Shown here in pieces: positions 54,241 through 64,000 of a DNA stretch of 64,000 nucleotides. The translations under genes and the position numbers were made by a program. This stretch comes from Symbiodinium natans. Its lineage: Eukaryota > Sar > Dinophyceae > Suessiales > Symbiodiniaceae. The stretch is taken from contig CAJNDS010002001.1 of assembly GCA_905221605.1 (NCBI GenBank), forward strand, positions 737,001-801,000. The letters run 5' to 3'. Position 1 is the stretch's first letter; each line of letters begins with the position of its first letter. Under the pieces are notes generated by a model, which did no database searches, had not been told where the DNA came from, and saw only the letters and a list, made by a program, of their open reading frames with translations.

Positions 54241-54338
54241 GTAGCTCTCTAAACTAGGGCCCCTTTTGGGGGCCCTTGCTGTAAGGGTGCCGTACTACAA
54301 GTAGGACCCAGAAGTAAGACCATCATTTAGAGAACTAC
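54241..54338. mobile_element. Single foldback element
   Basis: GTAGCTCTCTAAA / TTTAGAGAACTAC ends with a GGGGCCCCTTTTGGGGGCCC inner palindrome. Other single foldbacks lie at 25035-25138 (GGGTCCTAAGTACCTATA / TATAGAGGTACTTAAGGACCC) and 54903-54966 (ACCTACAGTTT / AAACTGTAGGT). Confidence 0.65.
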
Positions 54339-54482
54339 AGCAAACCCTGTAGCCTCTAGACCCCATAAGCCCTAAGCGCCCTAAACCCTAAACCGCAAAC
54401 CCTAAAGCTTAAACCCTAAACCAGGTCCCTTTTGAAGCCCTAAACCCTGTAGACCCTATAAGCCCTCAAAAGCGCTTCCTTA

Positions 54483-54577
54483 GTTGTCCAGCATCCTCTG
54501 GGAACTAAAGGTTAACCTTTGGGGTTATAAAGGGTATATAAGAACCCAAAAATGTTAAAGGTGACCTACTCTGCTAC
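54483..54577. mobile_element. Dispersed element, family D
   Basis: Shares AGTTGTCCAG, AAGGTTAACCTTT and GTTAAAGGTNACCTACTC with 15333-15432 and 16951-17050. Possibly a distant relative of families C and G. Confidence 0.65.
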
Positions 54578-54645
54578 TAAACCCTAAACCCTAAACCCTA
54601 AACCCTAAACCCTAAACCCTAAACCCTAAACCCTAAACCCTGAAC

Positions 54646-54744
54646 CTCAAAAGCGCTTCTGTCGAGGTGCTGCGTGAGCAGCTTGAGGCCGTAGCCGCTG
54701 TTCACCAAGGCGGGATAGCGCCAAACAATCTGTTGGCAAGAGAG
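54646..54744 (-). CDS. 33-codon exon
   Basis: Acceptor TGAAAG, donor GAG/GTTCAGGG leading into a CCCTAAA block on the + strand. Reads CQQIVWRYPALVNSGYGLKL and ends in HLDRSAFE. The phase to the next exon does not match directly, so a small exon or another donor is missing in between. Confidence 0.6.
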
Positions 54745-55375
54745 CTTTCAGGGTTCAGTCTTAAGGAATTCTTAAAACAGGGCTTTAGGGTTTAGGGTTT
54801 CGGGTTATAGGGCTTCAAGGAACCCTTAAAAAAGGGGTTTAGGGTTTAAGGGTTAAGGGTTTAGGGTTTCGGAACGTAAGGGTTTGCTTGGGGTTCATTT
54901 TTACCTACAGTTTAGTAGTATCTACCCCCTGTTTAGTAGGTAGAAGCCTTGAAACTGTAGGTAGATAGGCTCCCAGTTAGGGTAGGGTTTCGGATTTCGG
55001 AATGAATTTGGGGGTTTCGGGCCTCTTGTGGGTCCAGGGTCTCGGGGCGCAGAGATGAAGGAGCCTATCCCAAACCCTGAACCCCAAACCCTAACTACTT
55101 CGGGGGTTCGAGGGCCAGTCAGAGTTCCATTAAGGTACGCTTAGGCCCTCATTAGGGGGTACTTGGGAGGTGCAGGTCTATCTACGCCAACACCCCTTTT
55201 TTTCTTTAACACCCCATATTGTAAGTGTTCCTCAAACAAACCCTCTAAGATGCTGAAAAACGCCCAGGATCTTGCAAGCATGGCCTCTGTATATATTTCA
55301 AACGAGTCACCTAGAACCCCCCCCCAGCCCGTTTCAAACCACAAAACCAAAACTACACCTACTGAAAAATCATAC

Positions 55376-55560
55376 CTTTATAAGATATAGAAATCCTGGG
55401 ATTCTCCCGCACGAGGACATCCGATAGGAACCTTTCCCTGCCGCGTCGCGGCTCCTCTCCACACGTCGAAGGAATCGTCAAGAAGGGGACGCCACTGAGA
55501 GCATAGCAGTGGTGGCAGATGTTCTTGCACGACCATCCCAGTCTCATGTTGCGCCAGACC
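55376..55560 (-). CDS. 185-nt exon, cysteine-containing
   Basis: Acceptor TTTAG (part of a telomeric repeat unit) and a strong donor AAAG/GTATG. The peptide includes WRNMRLGWSCKNICHHCYAL and later REFLSDVL-like sequence with RENPRIS. The CxxxCxxC arrangement (CKNICHHC) suggests a metal site. A small island at 55647-55713 just upstream (KDAQESPTVP) may be the preceding exon, joining in phase if a GC donor is used. Confidence 0.6.
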
Positions 55561-56419
55561 CTAAACCCTAAACCCTAAACCCTAAACCCTAAACCCTAAA
55601 CCCTAAACCCTAAACCCTAAACCCTAAACTCCTCCTGGACCGTGGCTTAGGCTTTACGCGGGACTGTTGGGCTCTCCTGGGCATCCTTGGGGCGTTCAGA
55701 AGGAGGTTTGGGGCTCGATCCAGGAATGTAAATCTTAAAGTTGAAGGGAGGAGCACCTGAAAACCCTCGAGCCCTGAACTCGTAAAACCCTAATCCCCGA
55801 AAACCCTAAATCCCAAAAATCCGAACCCCGTAACACCCTACAACCCTGAAACCCGTACCCCCTAACACTCTAAAACCCTAAAACCCGAAAACCCTGCAAC
55901 TTTAAAACCCGGAAACCCAAACCCCCTAACACCCTAACATCTCCTAAAACCCTAACACCCTAAAGCCCAACCCTAAACCCCATACCTCTAAACGGTACAC
56001 CCCTAAAACCCTAAACTGCTTAAACCCTGAAACCCTGCCTTAACCACGAAGTAGCCCTAAACCCCTAAACACTCCTTAAACCCTAAACCCTGAATCACCC
56101 TAAACCCTAAACCCGAAACCCTTACACCCTGAAACCCCACCAAAACCACGAAGTACCCCTAAACCCTAAACCCCTAACCCCTAAACCCTAAACTCCTTAA
56201 ACACCAAAAAATCCTAACTCCTTAAGCCCTACCTAAACCACGAAACCCCGAAACCCCTAAACCCGAAAACGCCCTAAAACCCTAAACCCCTGGGCTTAAA
56301 CCCCTAAACTCCTAAAACCCTAAGGTGCCCTACAACCTGAAACCCTGAAACCCCAAAAAGCCCTACCAAAACCACGAAGGAGGGGGGTGGGGGGGGGGGG
56401 GCAGGAATGCGGCGCGGAC

Positions 56420-56457
56420 CTGAATGATGTAGGCAAGGAAGCCTGGGTCTCTGTGGG
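56420..56457 (-). CDS. Short exon of the large membrane/TIR gene
   Basis: Open frame AHRDPGFLAYIIQ ending at donor CAG/GTCCGC. The acceptor could be one of several AG sites between 56440 and 56475, so the left boundary in mRNA terms is uncertain. Confidence 0.45.
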
Positions 56458-57182
56458 CTTGTTTGTTAAGCATACCTTAGGGTTTAGGGTTTAGGGTCTA
56501 GGGTTTAGGGTTTAGGGTTTAGGGTTTATTAGGGCTCGAGACTGAGGTTTTTTGGGAACTACAGTTTGAGGTCTTGAAGGGAATAAACTAAACGCAGCGG
56601 AAGGGAAACTCACGGGGTTCGGGTTTTAGGTGAGTTGGGGCAATAGGTGTTAAGGGTTTAGGCTGAGTGGCCCTGGGTTGGGCTGGCATGTAGCAGGGGC
56701 TCAGGGCTTTTGCGGGTTTGATTTGGGTTTTGGGGTTTGGGGTTTAGGGTTTAGGGTGTAGGGTTTGGGGTGGAGGCTTCTAGAGTTTCGGTTGCACAGC
56801 TGCGGGCTCAAGATGTTTCCAGGATTTCGGCTGGTTGGGGTTTATGTTTCTGGGCTGCGGGTAGTAAGGATTTACCCTTTTACTAACAGTCCTTAAAAAG
56901 GGAATATACTAGGGGGTACGCTAATTCCAATTAAGGACTGTTAGTGGGCACATGGTATACGTCCCGTAAGGTGCGCGTTTGCCTAGTAACCCGAAGCCCC
57001 CTTGCCAAGCCAGAGGCCGTAAACCCCAAAACCCCTGAAGCCTGAACCAATCGTAACCCTAGGCTGGGTTCAGGGTTTAGGGTTTAGGGTTTAGGGTTTA
57101 GGGTTTAAGGTTTAGGGTTTAGGGTTTAGGGCTTAGGGCTTTAGGGTTTAGAATTTAGGGCTTAAACCCTAAAAACCCCTAC

Positions 57183-57266
57183 ATGTTCCAGGGAGCCGAG
57201 ACCGAAAACGCCCAGGCCAAGCATGGCGCACGAAGCCAAGAAGGCCTTCCCAACAAGGGTTGGCGG
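57183..57266 (-). CDS. Exon with a hydrophobic (membrane) segment
   Basis: 28 codons between acceptor CCCTGAAG and donor GTAGGGG, which itself leads into telomere-type repeat. The peptide contains LVGKAFLASCAMLGLGVFGL, long and apolar enough to span a membrane. Confidence 0.6.
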
Positions 57267-57482
57267 CTTCAGGGTTGAATTAGGGTCTATAGGCTTAGGG
57301 GTTTAGGGTTTAAGGTTTAGGGGTTTGGGGTTTAGGGTTTAGGGTTTAGGGTTTAGGGGTTTAGGGGTTTAGGGGGGTTTAGGGTTTAGGGTTCAGGGCT
57401 TTGGATCTAGGGTGCAGGGTTTGGGGTTTAGGGTGTCCGGGGGTTGCTCCAAGGGCCTAGGGCTTACATGGTCTGGGGCCTC

Positions 57483-57527
57483 AGGTCCCCAAGTCAGGAT
57501 ACGGAACATCCACGCCATTGTGCGGCT
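57483..57527 (-). CDS. Exon, upstream part of the large membrane/TIR gene
   Basis: Acceptor CCTAG, then PHNGVDVPYPDLGT. The 3' boundary is not clear: there is no GT or GC at a fitting phase, and the frame meets TGA just after. Low confidence in the exact end. Confidence 0.4.
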
Positions 57528-57765
57528 CTAGGAACTAGGTAAGTAGGGTTTAGGGTTTAGGGTTTAGGGTTTAGGGTTTAGGGTTTAGGGTTTAGGGTTT
57601 AGGGTTTAGGGTTTAGGGTTTAGGGTTTAGGGTTTAGGCAAGTAGGGTTACACCGTGGACAAGTCGTTCGGGTAGCCTTGCGAGAAACCTACTTACTCTG
57701 TGACTACTAGCCCTGAACCCTACACCCTAAACCCTAAACCCTAAACCCGAAAAGCAAAAGCCTAC

Positions 57766-57846
57766 TCGCAATGCAGCCGTACTTGCGGTCGAGCAGCATG
57801 ATCCGGCGTCCAGCACACGACACCAGGTCGCTGGACCATCGTCTGC
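57766..57846 (-). CDS. Exon, upstream part of the large membrane/TIR gene
   Basis: Bounded by acceptor CATCTTAG and donor GTAGGC. Open frame with WSSDLVSCAGRRIMLLDRKY and a C-terminal CIA. Its last base joins in phase to the next exon at 57527 to give CIAKPHNGVDVPYPDL. It is the most upstream exon I can support; a signal peptide or first exon was not found. Confidence 0.55.
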
Positions 57847-58413
57847 CTAAGATGTTTAGATTTAGGGTTTAGGGTCCAGCCGGCGCATGAGATTACTGGG
57901 CTTAGGGTTTTGGGTTCGGGCTGGCAAATTATTTCTAGGGTCTGAGATGCACAAAACCATGCCCCCCCCCCCCCCAACCCTTGAAGCTCTAGAGTACCCA
58001 ATGAAGCTCCTAAACACCTAAAAACCCCAAAGCCGTAGAGCCTAAAGCCCTAAAACCCTGAAAGCGCCACAAGCCCTAAGACCCCAAACGCCTCAAAAGC
58101 CCTCAGACCCTAAAATTCGAAAAGCCATTCAACAAAAAACCGAAAAAAAAAAAAAAAAAAAAACCTTAAAAAAGGGCACAATAACAACCCAAAAGCCCCT
58201 CTAAAAGCCCGAAGAAAAACCGAAAACCACAGAGCCCCCCCCCAAAAAAAAAAAATACAGCACCTCTAAAAACCTCTGAAAGCCTCGCAGGCCAGTCTGG
58301 AGCCCCCCCTTGAGACCACGAAGCACTACCCTAAACCCTGAACCCCCATCCCCAAACCCTGTGGCTTAGGCGTCCTTAGGGTGCTGAGGCTGGGGGCTCA
58401 GAGTATCATCACC

Positions 58414-58451
<38 letters not shown>

Positions 58452-58499
58452 GGGTGGCTTAAATAGGGTCTATTTGGAAGCTGGGACTCGGGTTTTCTT

Positions 58500-61156
58500 A
58501 TAGCCATACACGTTTCCACGAGGGTACGCTGCTGTCACGTCAGTCGTACTATGGAGGCCTCAGGAACAAGAACCAGGTAGTTCCTCTTTTCTCTTCTCTT
58601 TTTCTCCTCAATCCTAAAGTCGAAGGCTCTCGTGAGGAGAAGAGAAGGGAGAGAAGGAGGGAAAGATAAGAGGAACACGATTTTCATGGGAAGAGCCAAG
58701 AAAAGAATAGAAGAGAGATAAAACAAGGCGCAAAGAAGATGGTACTCTTCTTTATCTATCCTCTCTCCCTTATCTCTCCGTTCCCTCTGTCTTTTCGAAA
58801 TGAGAAAAACAAAAAGAAAGATGAAAAGAAGAAGGGTTAGGAAAAGAGCCGAAGAGATAGGCCGAAAAGAGGGGTATGGTGAAGTACGGCAAAGGTCCAC
58901 GCACAAGGAGTCACCTTCTGCTTACCCTTCCACTGCTTGATTTTACAAGCTCCTTTCTTGTGTTTTATCAGTTAAAATTAAAAGGAAACAGAAGGAGAGA
59001 AGGGAAAGGGAAGTGAGAGAGGAGAGACAACAAGGAGGCCATTTTAATTTCCTGTGAGTTATCAAAAGGAATGCAATATTATGGGAAGAGCAATGGAAAA
59101 AAAGAGTGGAAGAGAAATTAAGACCGGAGAGGGAGGTGCAAAGAGAAGATGGTGCCGTTTTCATCTCACCTCTCGTTCTTATCTTCCTCTTCTCTGGTTC
59201 TTTTCCCTGTGAAATAAAAAAACAAAAGGAAGGACAATGAACATATAAAGGAACCCGTTTTCGTTTTCCGTTTGGGCACAAGGAAAAAACAGAGGCGATA
59301 GGGCGAGAGGAGGGGTTTGCTGAAGCATGGGGAGGGTGTACGGGCAAGGGGCCAACTCCGCCCACTTCCCCCATCCATTGAAAGAGGAAAAGGAACAGGG
59401 CCTCCATTCCCCTCTTATTCTTCCTTTCTTGCGTTTTTGTCGTTTAGAAGGGAACAGGAGAAGAGGAGGGAGAGAGAAGGAGAGAGGAGACATAAAAAGG
59501 GTTGCATTTTTAATGGGAAGAGCAAAGAAAAGACCAGAAGAGAGATGATGGGAGAAGAGGGGGAGACAAAACAAGGCGCACAGAAAATGGGCAGATAAGA
59601 AGAGAGGAAAGGGAATGACCAAGTACAATGAGGAGTTCTTCAATTTCCCTCCCTATCTCTTATGTTACTTTTCCTTCTTGTGGGGTGTCCCTTTTTCTCT
59701 TGAAGATGCAGAAAACGATTGAAAAGGACACCCGTTCCATCGCCCATATGTAGGGAAAGAGAGAGAATCATGAGCATCAGCTGGGCTTGCTGCCAATCCA
59801 ACATGGGCGTCCCTTTTAATCGCATTCTGTGTCCTTTTTTCTCGCTTGAAGATGCAGAAAACGATCCAAAAGCACATCTGTTGGAGGAAGAGAGAAGGAG
59901 AGAGGAGAGATACCAAGGATTGCATATTTAATGGGAAGAGCAAGGAAGAGAATAGAAGACAGATGAATAGAGAAGATGGCGCTCTTCTTTATCTATTCTC
60001 TCTCCCTTGTTTCTCCCTTCCCTCTTTCTTTTCGAAATGAGAAAAACAAAAAGGAAGAACTATGAGAAGGAGAAGAGTAAGGAAAGGAACAGAAGAGATA
60101 GGCCGAGAGGATGAATATGATGGAGTATTATGGAAAGGCTCACGCGCAAGGAGTCGCCCTCTGCTTACCTTTTCACTGCTTTATCATATGAGTTCCTTTC
60201 TTGTGTTTTATCAGTTAAAAGGAAGCGGAAGAAGAGAAGGGAAAGGGAAGTGAGAGAGGAAAGATAACAAGGATGCTATGTTTCCCGAAGCGTGCTGCAA
60301 GGAATAGAAGAGACAGGAAGCAAGGAGACGGAATCACAAAATAAGGCGCAAAGCTGTACATATCATCTCTCCCTTGTCTCTCCCTATTCCCTTTCGAACT
60401 AGAAAAAACCATTCTTGCTTTTCACAGATAGGTTCCCTCTCTCCTCTTCAGGAAATCCCCTTTCCCTTATGTTGCTTTTTGAAGCGAATAAGAAAAATAG
60501 CAGATAAGAAGAGAGGAAAGGGTCAATTTCCCTCCCTATCTCTTATGTTGCTTTTCCTTCTTGTGGGGTGTCCCTGTTTCTCTTGAAGATGCAGAAAACG
60601 ATTGAAAAGGACACCCGTTCCATCGCCCATGTGTAGGGAAAGAGAGAGAATCATGAGCATCAGCTGGGCTTGCTGCCAATCCAACATGGGCGTCCCTTTT
60701 AATCGCAGTCTGTGTCCTTTTTTCTCGCTTGAAGATGCAGAAAACGATCCAAAAGCACATCTGTTGGAGGAAGAGAGAAGGAGAGAGGAGAGATACCAAG
60801 GATTGCATATTTAATGGGAAGAGCAAGGAAGAGAATAGAAGACAGATGAATAGAGAAGAGGGAGAGACAAAACAAGGCGCAGAGAAGATGGCACTCTTCT
60901 TTATCTATTCTCTCTCCCTTGTCTCTCCCTTCCCTCTTTCTTTTCGAAATGAGAAAAACAAAAAGGAAGAACTATGAGAAGGAGAAGAGTAAGGAAAGGA
61001 ACAGAAGAGATAGGCCGAGAGGATGAATATGATGGAGTATTATGGAAAGGCTCACGCGCAAGGAGTCACCCTCTGCTTACCTTTCCACTGCTTTATCATA
61101 TGAGTTCCTTTCTTGTGTTTTATCAGTTAAAAGGAAGCAGAAGAGAAGGGAAAAGC
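58500..61156. repeat. Purine/pyrimidine-biased region with internal segmental duplication
   Basis: Long AG-rich and CT-rich tracts alternate. Blocks such as GGGAAGAGCAANGAANAGAA, TTTCTTTTCGAAATGAGAAA and GTTTTATCAGTTAAAAGGAA recur several times. The segment about 59644-60258 is repeated almost exactly at about 60527-61150: the offset is 883 bp in the left part and 912 bp in the right part because the second copy has a 29-bp extra stretch. Open frames here follow the composition bias and carry no motif. Confidence 0.75.
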
Positions 61157-63428
61157 AAAAATTGAGCCCAACATTTTAGGACCAGGGCTTGCGATCTGAC
61201 TCTTTGGAGCAAAAATCGATTCCAAAATCTTAGGGACCAGGGCTTGCGATGTTACTCTTTGGAGCAAGAAATGAGCCCAAAATCTTAAAGACCGGGGCTT
61301 GCGATTTCACCTTTTGGAGCAAATACTGGGCCCAAAATCTTAGGGACCAGGGCTTGCAATTTGACTCCGTGGAGCACAAATCGACCCCGAAATCTTAGGG
61401 ACCAGGGCTTGCGATTTGACTCTGTGGAGCACAAATCGACCCCGAAAACTTAGGGACCAGGGCTTGCGATTTGACTCTTTGGAGCAAAAATCGACCCAAA
61501 AATCTAAGGGACCAGGGCTTGCGATTTTACTCTTTGGCGCAAAAACTGGGCCCCAAATCTTAGGGACCAGGGCTTGCGATGTCACTCTTTGGAGCAAAAT
61601 TGAACCCAAAGTCTTAGGGACCAGGGCTTGCGATTTGACTCTTTGGAGCAAAAACTGGGCCCAAAATCTTAGGGAGCAGGGTTTGCGATTTGACTCTTTG
61701 GAGCAAAAACTGGGCCCCAAATCTTAGGGACCAGGGCTTGCGGTTTGACTCTTTGGAGCAAAAATTGAACCCAAAATCTTAGGGACCAGGGCTTGCGATT
61801 TGACTCTTTGAACCAAAAACTGGGCCCAAAATCTTAGGGACAAGGGCTTGCGATGTCACTCTTTGGAGCAAAAAATGAACCCAAAATCTTAGGGACCAGG
61901 GCTTGCGATTTGACTCTTTGGAGCAAAAACTGGGCCCCAAATCTTAGGGACCAGGCTTGCGATTTGACTCTTTGGAGCAAAAATCGAACCCAAAATCTTA
62001 GGGACCAGGGCTTGCGATTTGACTCTTCGGAGCAAAAACTGGGCCCAAGATCTTAGGGACCAGGGCTTGCGATGTCACTCTTTGGAGCAACAATGAATGC
62101 AAAATCTTAAGGACCAGGGCCTGCGATTTGACTCTTTGGAGCAAAAATTGAGCCCAAAATCTTAGGGACCAGGGCTTGCGATTTGACTCTTTGGAGCAAA
62201 AACTGGGCTCAAGATCTTAGGGACCAGGGCTTGCGATGTCACTCTTTGGAGCAAAAAATGAACCCAAAATCTTAGGGACCAGGGCTTGCGATTTGACTCT
62301 TTGAACCAAAAACTGTGCCCCAAATCTTAGGGACCAGGGCTTGCGATGTCACTCTTTGGAGCAAAAAACGAACCCAAAATCTTAAGGACCAGGGCTTGCG
62401 ATGTCACTCTTTGGAGCAAAAATTAAACCCAAAATCTTAGGGACCAGGACTTGCGATGTCACTCTTTGGAGCAAAAACTGGGCCCCAAATCTTAGGGACC
62501 AGGGCTTGCGATGTCACTCTTTGGAGCAAAAAATGAACCCAAAATCTTAGGGACCAGGGCTTGCGATGTTACTCTTTGGAGCAAAAACTGGGCCCCAAAT
62601 CTTGGAGCAAAAATTGAACCCAAAATCTTAGGGACCAGGACTTGCGATGTCACTCTTTGGAGCAAAAACTGGGCCCCCAATCTTAGGGACCAGAGCTTGC
62701 GATGTCACTCTTTGGAGCAAAAATTGAACCCAAAATCTTAGGGACCAGGGCTTGCGATTTGACTCTTCGGAGCAAAAACTGGGCCCCAAATCTTAGGGAC
62801 CAGGGCTTGCGATGTTACTCTTTGGAGCAAAGATTGAACCCAAAATCTTAGGGACCAGGGCTTGCGATTTGACCCTTTGGAGCAAAAACTGGGCCCAAAA
62901 TCTTAGGGACCAGGGCTTGCGATTTGACTCTTTGGAGCAACTGGGCCCAAGATCTTAGGGACCAGGGCTTGCGATGTCACTCTTTTGGGCAAGAAATGAG
63001 CCCAAAATCTTAGGGAGCAGGGCTTGCGATTTGACCCTTTGGAGCAAAAACTGTGCCCCAAATCTTAGGGACCAGGGCTTGCGGTTTGACTCTGTGGAGC
63101 AAAAATTGAACCCGAAATCTTCGGGACCAGGGCTTGCGATTTGACTCTTCGGAGCAAGAAATGAGCCCAAAATCTTAAGGACCAGGGCTTGCTTTGGAGC
63201 AAAAAACTGAGTCCAAAATCTTAGGGACCAGGGCTTGCGATTTGACTCTTTGGAGCAAAAACTGGGCCCCAAATAATAGGGACCAGGGCTTGCGATGTTA
63301 CTCTTTGGGGCAAGAAATGAGCCCAAAATCTTAGGGACCAGGGCTTGCGATGTTACTCTTTGGGGCAAGAAATGAGCTCAAAATCTTAGGGACCAGGGCT
63401 TGCGATGTCACTTTTTGGAGCAAAAAAT
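61157..63428. repeat. Tandem array of about forty 53-bp units
   Basis: Unit: CTTAGGGACCAGGGCTTGCG followed by ATTTGACTCTTTGGAGCAAA and a variable linker of the type AACTGGGCCCAAAAT. Two spacer variants (GATTTGACTC and GATGTCACTC) and two linkers (CTGGGCCC and ATGAACCC) alternate irregularly. Several units are truncated (for example near 62600 and 63190), a sign of unequal exchange. Confidence 0.9.
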
Positions 63429-63800
63429 GTGCCCTAGTATTGGGGGGAGGAGGGCTCGTGATTTAGTATTGGGAGGAGGCCCGGGCTCGTAAATTAGTAT
63501 TGGGGGGAGGCCCGGGCTCGTGATTTAGTATTGCGGGAGGCCCGGGCTCGTGATTTAGTATTGGGGGGAGGCCCGGGCTCGTGATTTAGTATTGGGGGGA
63601 GGCCCGGCCTCGTAATTTGGAGGCCCGGGCTCGTGATTTAGCCCGGGCTCGTGATTTAGTATTGGGGGGAGGCCCGGGCTCGTGATTTAGTATTGCGGGA
63701 AGGCCCGGGCTCGTAATTTAGTATTGGGGGGAGGCCCGGGCTCGTGATTTAGTATTGGGGGGAGGCCCGGGCTCGGGGTTTAGTATTGGGGGGAGGAGGA
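63429..63800. repeat. 31-bp GC-rich tandem array
   Basis: About eleven units of TAGTATTGGGGGGAGGCCCG plus GGCTCGTGATT. It starts directly at the end of the 53-bp array, with one hybrid unit at the junction. Confidence 0.85.
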
Positions 63801-63814
63801 TGCCCCAGCCCCCA

Positions 63815-63996
63815 CCCCCCATTTGGAAATAAATGAATTACTTGAATTAATTGAAATAATTGAATTAATTCAATTAATTCAATTAATTCAATTAATTGAT
63901 TTATTTCCAAAGGGGAGGTGGAATGAATTTAATTAATTGAATTAATTCAATTATTTCAATTAATTCAAGTAATTCATTTATTTCCAAATGGGGGGG
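63815..63996. repeat. Large AT-rich palindrome
   Basis: The left arm CCATTTGGAAATAAATGAAT... and the right arm ...ATTCATTTATTTCCAAATGG are near-perfect complements over roughly 80 bp. The arms are filled with AATTAATTGAATT units that are themselves palindromic. The centre has GATTTATTTCCAAAGGGG and a short GC spacer. Confidence 0.85.
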
Positions 63997-64000
63997 ATTC

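Larger units (their letters stand above)
21798..57846 (-). other. Very large multi-exon gene: multi-pass membrane protein with TIR-like segments
   Basis: About forty short islands open on the - strand between these positions are joined by plausible splice sites. Phase agrees through the run 54111-53041-52613-51430-50780-49980-49111-48112-47365-42829, again through 41180-40039-39606-38521-37630, 34207-32900-32460-31688-31355, 27799-27456, 26945-26353-25355 and 23948-22486-21798. The order is: upstream region with a hydrophobic segment, two or more transmembrane exons, then TIR box 1 (KTYDFFLCHHKAAK), the following helix (AGASVLSRWLKSEML), VFLDSA, VLVIVATKLVLT, RPWCAVEI and a second TIR-like part (AQYMLVILTSGVLRD, NILALPFSP, QADEICRRF). 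TIR domains are signalling or NAD-cleaving modules. From memory, dinoflagellates have large membrane proteins of this general layout. The start and true end of the gene are not fixed. Confidence 0.7.
15149..58500. repeat. Interstitial telomere-type repeat field (TTTAGGG/CCCTAAA) acting as intron and spacer DNA
   Basis: Long clean runs lie at 15510-15607, 15832-15955, 17630-17702, 17812-17865, 18236-18290, 20503-20565, 23515-23615, 25136-25190, 27357-27400, 27555-27685, 30052-30115, 40974-41058, 41950-42003, 42925-43050, 46857-46935, 48212-48305, 50698-50745, 54578-54640, 55558-55628 and 57546-57636. Between them the motif is degenerate (TTTGGGG, TTTCGGG, CCCTGAA and others). Orientation switches many times, and exon-like islands tend to have CCCTAAA on their left and TTTAGGG on their right. 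Stretches here not listed separately hold only these repeats, homopolymer runs and foldback elements. Confidence 0.85.

Noticed and set aside
15149-58500. A true chromosome end
   Set aside because: The telomeric motif is degenerate, changes orientation many times and is interrupted by exons; no terminal array in a single orientation is seen.
58535-61165. Numerous 60-154-codon frames in the purine-rich region
   Set aside because: They mirror the AG/CT bias, overlap in several frames and repeat with the duplication; no motif or splice structure.
61157-63428. CRISPR array
   Set aside because: The whole 53-bp unit repeats, spacers are not unique, there are no cas genes, and the genome is eukaryotic.
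1-64000. tRNA or rRNA genes
   Set aside because: I looked for the TTCGA-type T-arm with a matching acceptor stem and for conserved rRNA blocks and saw none; only the tRNA-complementary primer site was found.

Overview
The window looks like nuclear DNA of a dinoflagellate. The sequence shows TTTAGGG/CCCTAAA blocks in both orientations over most of its length, many short exons whose introns fit GT-AG or GC-AG ends, a gene with a ubiquitin-like domain plus ankyrin repeats of a kind I know from dinoflagellates, and many short foldback elements. There is no bacterial-style gene organisation. The lineage call is an inference from these traits.

Layout. 1-6466: telomere-like blocks, an 83-bp hairpin array, two short tandem duplications, a 55-57-bp minisatellite and a palindromic satellite built on a 9-bp unit. 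6467-15148: an intact-ended LTR retrotransposon on the + strand, with identical 210-bp LTRs, a primer-binding site matching the initiator-tRNA anticodon arm, a polypurine tract and a 5-bp target duplication inside TTTAGGG repeats. Its reading frame runs 6742-14568 with two frame changes. It encodes a WW domain, an S1/cold-shock-like domain and six CCCH zinc fingers, and no reverse transcriptase or integrase that I can see.

15149-58500: what first looks like a sea of degenerate telomeric repeat is best read as intron and spacer DNA. Between the blocks are 40-225-nt islands that are open on the - strand and bounded by splice sites. From about 57846 down to 21798 they assemble into one very long gene: a multi-pass membrane protein followed by TIR-like segments. 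More than twenty exon junctions agree in reading phase. Many introns begin with GTTTAGGG repeats and end with CCCTAAA repeats, so the two intron ends are complementary. One intron, between TIR box 1 and the next TIR helix, holds two further - strand genes: the ubiquitin-like/ankyrin gene and a short basic protein. The ankyrin gene carries three small foldback insertions with 4-bp target duplications (introner-type introns) and one intron made of telomeric repeat.

58500-64000: a purine-rich, internally duplicated region, an array of about forty 53-bp units, a 31-bp GC-rich array, and a large AT-rich palindrome at the right edge.

All splice models come from reading the genomic sequence alone. 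Single junctions may be wrong, but the chain as a whole is hard to explain by chance.
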